DNA of 64,000 bases from SZUA-229 sp036567985 (GTDB lineage Bacteria > Pseudomonadota > Gammaproteobacteria > SZUA-229), in assembly GCA_036567985.1 (NCBI GenBank), contig DATCTK010000016.1:62001-126000 (forward strand), in the 5' to 3' direction. The notes under the pieces were generated by a model. It had not been told where the DNA came from. It saw nothing but the letters and a program-made list of their open reading frames with translations, and did no database searches. The position numbers were made by a program, and so were the translations under genes. Positions 60,084 through 64,000 of the stretch are shown here, piece after piece. Each line of letters opens with the position of its first letter. Position 1 is the first letter of the stretch.

Positions 60084-60791
60084 CTAAGCGTTCGATGGGT
60101 TACCAAGGCGTTGCCTGGCCAGTTCAAGCAGCTTTTCTGTTACCTGCTGAATACTCATTTCGGTGGTATCCAGCAGAATAGCGTCATCAGCGGGCTTAAG
60201 CGGCGACACTGCGCGATTTGCATCTTGCTCGTCCCGGGCTTTCAAGTCAGCCACAAGGGCGGCGATATTAGCATTTATTCCTTTGGCTTTCAACTGCTTA
60301 TACCGCCGTTCAGCCCTTTCTTCAGCGGATGCGGTCATAAATACCTTCAGCGGTGCATCGGGGAACACCGTGGTGCCCATATCGCGGCCATCCGCTACCA
60401 GCCCCGGCGCTGCCAGGAAGTCGCGCTGGCGCTGCAACAGCGCATCCCGCACCGGGCTGATCGCCGCCACACGGGAGGCGCGCATGCCTATGTCTTCTGC
60501 ACGGATGGCTTCGCTGACATCCTCGCCCCGCAGCAGAATCTGCAGGCCGTCATCTGTGGGTTTGAACACCACGTCCAGTTGTGCCGCCACATTGCTCATG
60601 GCCGCCTCATCTTCCAGCGCGATCCGGTCATTCAGCGAGGCCAGCGCGGTCAGGCGATACAGCGAGCCGCTGTCAAGAATATGAAAGCCCAGCTCACTGG
60701 CCAGCAACTGCGCAATGGTGCCCTTACCTGCCCCGCTGGGGCCATCGATGGTAATCACCGGAATCTGTGTCTGTGTAGCCTGTGTCGTCAA
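60084..60791 (-). CDS. cmk: Cytidylate kinase
   Basis: A 235-residue NMP kinase. The P-loop is ITIDGPSGAGKGTIAQLLA, then HILDSGSLYRLTALA, VADGRDMGTTVFPDAPLKVFMTASAEERAERRYKQL, and DTTEMSIQQVTEKLL. The start is a TTG at 60791 with AGGG 8 bp upstream, since there is no ATG or better GTG before the P-loop. Order aroA-cmk-rpsA is conserved. Confidence 0.95.
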   Translation of the reverse strand: MTTQATQTQIPVITIDGPSGAGKGTIAQLLASELGFHILDSGSLYRLTALASLNDRIALEDEAAMSNVAAQLDVVFKPTDDGLQILLRGEDVSEAIRAEDIGMRASRVAAISPVRDALLQRQRDFLAAPGLVADGRDMGTTVFPDAPLKVFMTASAEERAERRYKQLKAKGINANIAALVADLKARDEQDANRAVSPLKPADDAILLDTTEMSIQQVTEKLLELARQRLGNPSNA

Positions 60792-60836
60792 TGTCTTAAC
60801 CCTGTTACTGTGGTGAGAAAGAATACGCCGGCAACG

Positions 60837-62150
60837 CTATCCTGCAATTGATACCTGCACACCGGCACGGCTGGCCAGCCCGATAAAGTCGGGAAACGAG
60901 GTATTTACATTGGCACAGTCTTCAATGGTAATAGGCGCACTGGCGCGCAGGCCCGCCATGGTAAAGGCCATGGCAATGCGGTGATCATCCCGGCTATGCA
61001 CCCGGCCACCGGCAATCGGCCCGCCATTAATAATCATACCGTCTTCGGTGGCCGTGGCATCCACGCCAATGGCATGCAAGCCGTCTGCCATCACCTGAAT
61101 ACGGTCTGACTCCTTGACCCTCAATTCTTCGGCACCGGTCACCACGGTGGTGCCTTCGGCGCAGGCGGCAGCCACAAACAGCGCGGGGAATTCATCAATC
61201 GCCAGGGGTACCAGCGTCTCCGGCACGGCAATCCCCTGCAGTTTTGCACTGCGCACGCGGATATCCGCCACCGGCTCGCCGCCCACCATACGCTGGTTCA
61301 GCAACTCAATATTCGCACCCATCAGCTTGAGAATATCAATCACACCGGTACGGGTTGGATTAACCCCAACATGCTGCAGCGTAATGTCCGAGTTGTCCGC
61401 AATACTGGCAGCCACCAGGAAAAACGCCGCCGAGGAGATATCCGCCGGTACATCGATATCACAGGCGGTAAGACGTCCGCCACCGGTAATGCACATGCGG
61501 TTGCCTTCGGTCGTAACCGGGTAACCAAAGGCATTCAGCATGCGTTCGGTGTGATCACGTGTGGTCGCCGGCTCCGTCACACAGGTGGTGCCACTGGCAT
61601 ACATACCCGCCAGCAGCAGGCAGCTTTTCACCTGGGCGCTGGCCATGGGCATGGCGTAATCAATGCCCTGCATTTTCGCGCCACCGTGTACCTTGAGCGG
61701 TGGTTTGCCACCCTCGGCGGTATCGATTCTGGCCCCCATTAAGGCCAGTGGATCGGTGACCCGCTTCATGGGTCGTTTTGACAATGAACGGTCACCACTC
61801 AACTCAACGTCGAATGCCTGCCCGGCCAGCAGACCGGACATCAGGCGAATCGAGGTGCCTGAATTACCCAGGTCAATCGGCGCTGCCGGCGCTTTAAGGC
61901 CATCAATGCCCACACCCTGGATAGTCACCTCACCCTCCGCTGTAGGGCCGTCGATCTCCACCCCCATGGCACGGAATGCACGCAGGGTATTAAGGCTGTC
62001 TTCACCCTGCAGAAAACCGCTGACATGGGTGGTGCCATCGGCAATCGAGCCGAACATAATCGAACGATGGGAAATGGATTTATCACCGGGCACCCTGAAG
62101 CTGCCGCTCAGCTGTCCGCCGGGTTGTACAATGTAATCAGTTTGAGACAT
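60837..62150 (-). CDS. aroA: 5-enolpyruvylshikimate-3-phosphate synthase
   Basis: A 437-residue shikimate pathway enzyme. VPGDKSISHRSIMFGSIADG, LGNSGTSIRLMSGLLAG, SGDRSLSKRPMKRV and AAFFLVAASIADNSDI are present, together with RVKESDRIQVMADGL and DDHRIAMAFTMAGLRA near the end. The first block and SGDRSLSKRPM resemble the longer class of this enzyme found in Pseudomonas, Agrobacterium and Gram-positive relatives. Full length. It lies 45 bp before cmk. Confidence 0.97.
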   Translation of the reverse strand: MSQTDYIVQPGGQLSGSFRVPGDKSISHRSIMFGSIADGTTHVSGFLQGEDSLNTLRAFRAMGVEIDGPTAEGEVTIQGVGIDGLKAPAAPIDLGNSGTSIRLMSGLLAGQAFDVELSGDRSLSKRPMKRVTDPLALMGARIDTAEGGKPPLKVHGGAKMQGIDYAMPMASAQVKSCLLLAGMYASGTTCVTEPATTRDHTERMLNAFGYPVTTEGNRMCITGGGRLTACDIDVPADISSAAFFLVAASIADNSDITLQHVGVNPTRTGVIDILKLMGANIELLNQRMVGGEPVADIRVRSAKLQGIAVPETLVPLAIDEFPALFVAAACAEGTTVVTGAEELRVKESDRIQVMADGLHAIGVDATATEDGMIINGGPIAGGRVHSRDDHRIAMAFTMAGLRASAPITIEDCANVNTSFPDFIGLASRAGVQVSIAG

Positions 62151-62319
62151 GGGGTTTCGCTAGTAATCAGTCAATCGGCTATTTTAACCCGATTGATGCG
62201 TGTGATGGAATGACCAGAGGCCGTGGAAGCTATGCTTTACCGTATAAGACGAGTACTTAATAGCTGCCGGATCAACCGAATTAGCGTACAAAGCCACCCA
62301 GCCAGCACGGGCCCGACTT

Positions 62320-62460
62320 AAAAAGAAAACGCGAACAACGCAAATGAGCGCGAATAAACGCAAATCTTTATGTAAGCCAGACAAAACGCCGACACGTCGA
62401 AACCTGTTAGGTCTTATCGCGTCTATTCGCGTTGTTAGCGTTCATTTGCGTTTTCTTTTT
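62320..62460. repeat. AACGC palindrome, subtype A, copy 5
   Basis: Left arm 62320-62366 (AAAAAGAAAACGCGAACAAC onward) and right arm 62416-62460 (ending TTCATTTGCGTTTTCTTTTT), spacer ~50 bp. It lies between aroA (upstream of its start) and the pstS 3' side. Confidence 0.9.
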
Positions 62461-62479
62461 AGACAATCTTCACTTCAGG

Positions 62480-62572
62480 CGTCCTGCCTCTCGCGAAATA
62501 CCGCACTTCCTGTGCATCTTTGCTACCGGCATCCCTGCCTAACGCAAAATACCGTGCGTCCAGCACATAAAA
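62480..62572 (+). repeat. TCC-loop hairpin element, two tandem units
   Basis: Two ~47-bp units match those at 55.0 kb. The first carries GCAC-ttcct-GTGC (62503-62515), the second GTGC-gtcca-GCAC (62554-62566), each after CCTGCC...AATACC. The run ends in the A stretch of the pstS terminator. Confidence 0.88.
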
Positions 62573-62600
62573 AAAAAGAGCCACAATGTGGCTCTTTTCT
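62571..62600 (-). terminator. Terminator after pstS
   Basis: AAAAGAGCCAC pairs with GTGGCTCTTTT around AAT, with a run of A (T on the minus strand) beyond, 23 bp after the pstS stop. Confidence 0.9.
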
Positions 62601-62622
62601 GTATACCGAGTTGAACTGTTGC

Positions 62623-63600
62623 TTACAGCTCAGACAGGTACTTCTGCACGACTTTTTCCGGTAACGGAATGTAGCCATCCTTGATTACTACTTCCTGACC
62701 CTGCTGTGACAGTACCAGCTTGAAAAATTCCTTGTCGATTGGCGACATCGGCTTATTTGGGTGCTTGTTAACATACACATAAAGGAAACGTGACAGCGGG
62801 TAGGCACCGGTCACTGCATTTTCTGGTGATGCATCAACATAGTTGCCATCGGCCTTCTTGCTTAATGGCACCGCACGTACACCGGAGGTTTTATAGCCGA
62901 TACCTGAATAGCCGATTGCATTCATTGAGCTGGTCACTGCCTGTACTACAGAGGCTGAGCCGGGCTGTTCGTTAACACCGTTTTTAAAATCACCCTTACA
63001 CAAAGCCACCTTTTTGAAATAGCCGTAGGTGCCGGAAACCGAGTTACGACCGAAAATCTGGATATCACGGCCAGCCCATGGGCCTGTTAAACCCAGGTCG
63101 CCCCAGCGCGTCACATCCTTACTGCCACCACACTTGCGAGTCGATGAGAAAATCGCATCCACGTCGGCAATGCTCATGCCCTTGATCGGGTTATCCTTGT
63201 TTACATAAACCGCCAGTGCATCAATTGCAACCGGAATCGCCATCGGCTTGTAACCATAGCGATCTTCAAATGCGGCAATTTCATTGTCTTTCATTTTACG
63301 ACTCATGGGGCCGACATTGGCTGTGGCTTCTGTCAGTGCCGGTGGCGCAGTAGATGAACCTGCCGCCTGGATCTGGATGTTTACATTAGGGTAAAACCGC
63401 TTGAATGATTCCGCCCACAGGGTCATCAGGTTGGCCAGGGTATCTGAACCCACACTGGAGAAGTTACCGGAAATACCGCTGGTTGGCTTGTACTCAGGGA
63501 TGCCTTTATCAACACTCACTGCCGCAACCGCTGCTGAGGCACAAAGACTTGCCCCCAGGATAGCGGCGCCGAGAGTTGATGCAAAGTTTTTCAGTTTCAT
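62623..63600 (-). CDS. pstS: PstS, phosphate-binding protein of the Pst transporter
   Basis: A 325-residue periplasmic protein with signal peptide LGAAILGASLCASAAVAA. Phosphate-site residues are in FSSVGSDTLANLM, AAGSSTAPPAL, GPMSRKMKDNEIAAFE and FGRNSVSGTYGYFKK. It delivers phosphate to PstCAB, which is not seen downstream, so the transporter genes must lie elsewhere or before phoR. A GGAG ribosome site and a strong Pho box precede it. It has its own terminator, so it forms a separate unit. Confidence 0.95.
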   Translation of the reverse strand: MKLKNFASTLGAAILGASLCASAAVAAVSVDKGIPEYKPTSGISGNFSSVGSDTLANLMTLWAESFKRFYPNVNIQIQAAGSSTAPPALTEATANVGPMSRKMKDNEIAAFEDRYGYKPMAIPVAIDALAVYVNKDNPIKGMSIADVDAIFSSTRKCGGSKDVTRWGDLGLTGPWAGRDIQIFGRNSVSGTYGYFKKVALCKGDFKNGVNEQPGSASVVQAVTSSMNAIGYSGIGYKTSGVRAVPLSKKADGNYVDASPENAVTGAYPLSRFLYVYVNKHPNKPMSPIDKEFFKLVLSQQGQEVVIKDGYIPLPEKVVQKYLSEL

Positions 63601-63628
63601 TCTGTATTACTCCAGATTTAAATTAAGT

Positions 63629-63679
63629 GTGACTATTTTGTGCAATGATTGTGAACGCAAAGTGACACAATTGTGACAA
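63629..63679 (-). promoter_or_regulatory. Pho box array upstream of pstS
   Basis: Five heptamers lie at exact 11-bp steps. On the plus strand they read GTGACTA (63629), GTGCAAT (63640), GTGAACG (63651), GTGACAC (63662) and GTGACAA (63673). On the minus strand these are TAGTCAC, ATTGCAC, CGTTCAC, GTGTCAC and TTGTCAC, close to the PhoB half-site CTGTCAT/C with 4-bp spacers. The array starts 2 bp after the phoR stop and ends ~29 bp before the pstS ATG. Confidence 0.88.
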
Positions 63680-63680
63680 T

Positions 63681-64000
63681 TTAATGAAGATGGGGAAAAC
63701 AACAGCAGAATTCGCTGCCACGACCCACTTTTGAGTCGATACGCAGATGCCCGCCATGACGATCCAGCACCTGCTTGACTATCGCCAGACCCAGGCCTGT
63801 ACCACCCTGTTCCCTTGAACGCCCTTCGTCCACCCGGTAGAAGCGTTCTGTGAGCCTGGGAATATGTTCATAGTCTATACCCGGTCCATTGTCTTTCACA
63901 CACAGACAACAGGCGTTGAAAGCCTGCCTGGAACACAACTCGATGGTGCCACCATCGGCAGTATAACGAATCGCATTGGTCAGCAGGTTGGAAATTGCCA
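63681..64000 (-). CDS. phoR: PhoR, phosphate-sensing histidine kinase (3' end)
   Basis: The frame is open to the window edge, leaving 105 codons of the catalytic ATPase domain. N box is NLLTNAIRYT, G1 is DNGPGIDYEHIPRLTERFYRVDEGRS (with F box), and G2 is GGTGLGLAIVKQVLDRHGG. This block is typical of the PhoR subfamily. Being directly before pstS and a Pho box makes PhoR the natural call. An unusual CCLC run and CCC near the end (FCCCFPHLH) are odd but do not affect motifs. The sensor part and PhoB are outside the window. Confidence 0.9.
   Translation of the reverse strand, partial: AISNLLTNAIRYTADGGTIELCSRQAFNACCLCVKDNGPGIDYEHIPRLTERFYRVDEGRSREQGGTGLGLAIVKQVLDRHGGHLRIDSKVGRGSEFCCCFPHLH

Noticed and set aside
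59886..60851. A 321-residue plus-strand open frame across the rpsA start and cmk
   Set aside because: It runs antisense to two certain genes and through the rpsA leader; no family similarity.

Overview
The window looks like chromosomal core from a gammaproteobacterium of moderate GC content. Several gene orders are classic for that class: queA-tgt-yajC-secD-secF, pyrG-kdsA-eno-ftsB-ispD and aroA-cmk-rpsA-ihfB-lapA-lapB-pyrF. The end of a nitrous oxide reductase maturation operon (nosDFYL), a heme A synthesis pair (ctaA-ctaB) with a SCO copper chaperone, an encapsulin-type ferritin and a rubrerythrin cluster point to a facultative denitrifier with an aa3-type oxidase. Genus cannot be fixed from the sequence; a sulfur-oxidiser-like marine or sediment lineage is only a guess. 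No rRNA, tRNA, CRISPR array, prophage or integrase was found.

Layout. 0-3.1 kb: nosD (cut by the window edge), nosF, nosY, nosL. 3.2-6.0 kb: ctaB and ctaA on the minus strand, divergent from a SCO gene. 6.2-6.5 kb: a short encapsulated-ferritin protein. 6.7-12.3 kb: secF, secD, yajC, tgt, queA. 12.7-19.3 kb: an accessory stretch with a Gly-rich lipoprotein, a VOC protein, a DUF3185 protein, two broken gene remnants, an unknown secreted protein, a REP-associated tyrosine transposase (RAYT) with its REP sequences, and a class III cyclase-FHA protein. 19.4-22.5 kb: ung and a fusA2-type EF-G. 22.5-23.0 kb: a nest of four repeat families. 23.0-25.5 kb: DUF3501, an Fe-S oxidoreductase and rubrerythrin. 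25.7-30.8 kb: ispD, ftsB, eno, kdsA, pyrG. 31.3-42.3 kb: zapE, a double-thioredoxin protein, sixA, a host-attachment-type protein, adk, a GIY-YIG protein, efpL, rapA, sprT and an EAL-HDOD protein. 42.4-43.8 kb: a small accessory patch with a BrnT/BrnA toxin-antitoxin pair and an unknown membrane protein. 43.9-48.9 kb: small conserved genes including a bacterial homologue of the eukaryotic N-terminal glutamine amidohydrolase NTAQ1. 49.2-55.4 kb: a DUF1631 protein, an unknown 388-residue protein, gloC, an FMN reductase, tpm and a ComEA-like protein. 55.5-62.2 kb: pyrF, lapB, lapA, ihfB, rpsA, cmk, aroA. 62.6-64.0 kb: pstS and the end of phoR, with a five-repeat Pho box between them.

The most striking feature that genes do not explain is the set of dispersed palindromes. 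At least ten copies or half copies of an inverted repeat, whose arms are phased ~10-bp units of AACGC(G/A)AAT(A/G), lie in intergenic gaps. They come in two subtypes that differ at the outer end. A second family is made of small hairpins with a conserved TCC(T/A) loop and covarying 4-bp stems. It accompanies four of the palindrome loci, and in one locus it is inserted inside a palindrome arm. A third family (REP plus RAYT) has supplied stop or start codons to five neighbouring reading frames and is associated with gene decay. Whether any of these repeats acts as terminator, nucleoid-protein platform or mobile element is open.
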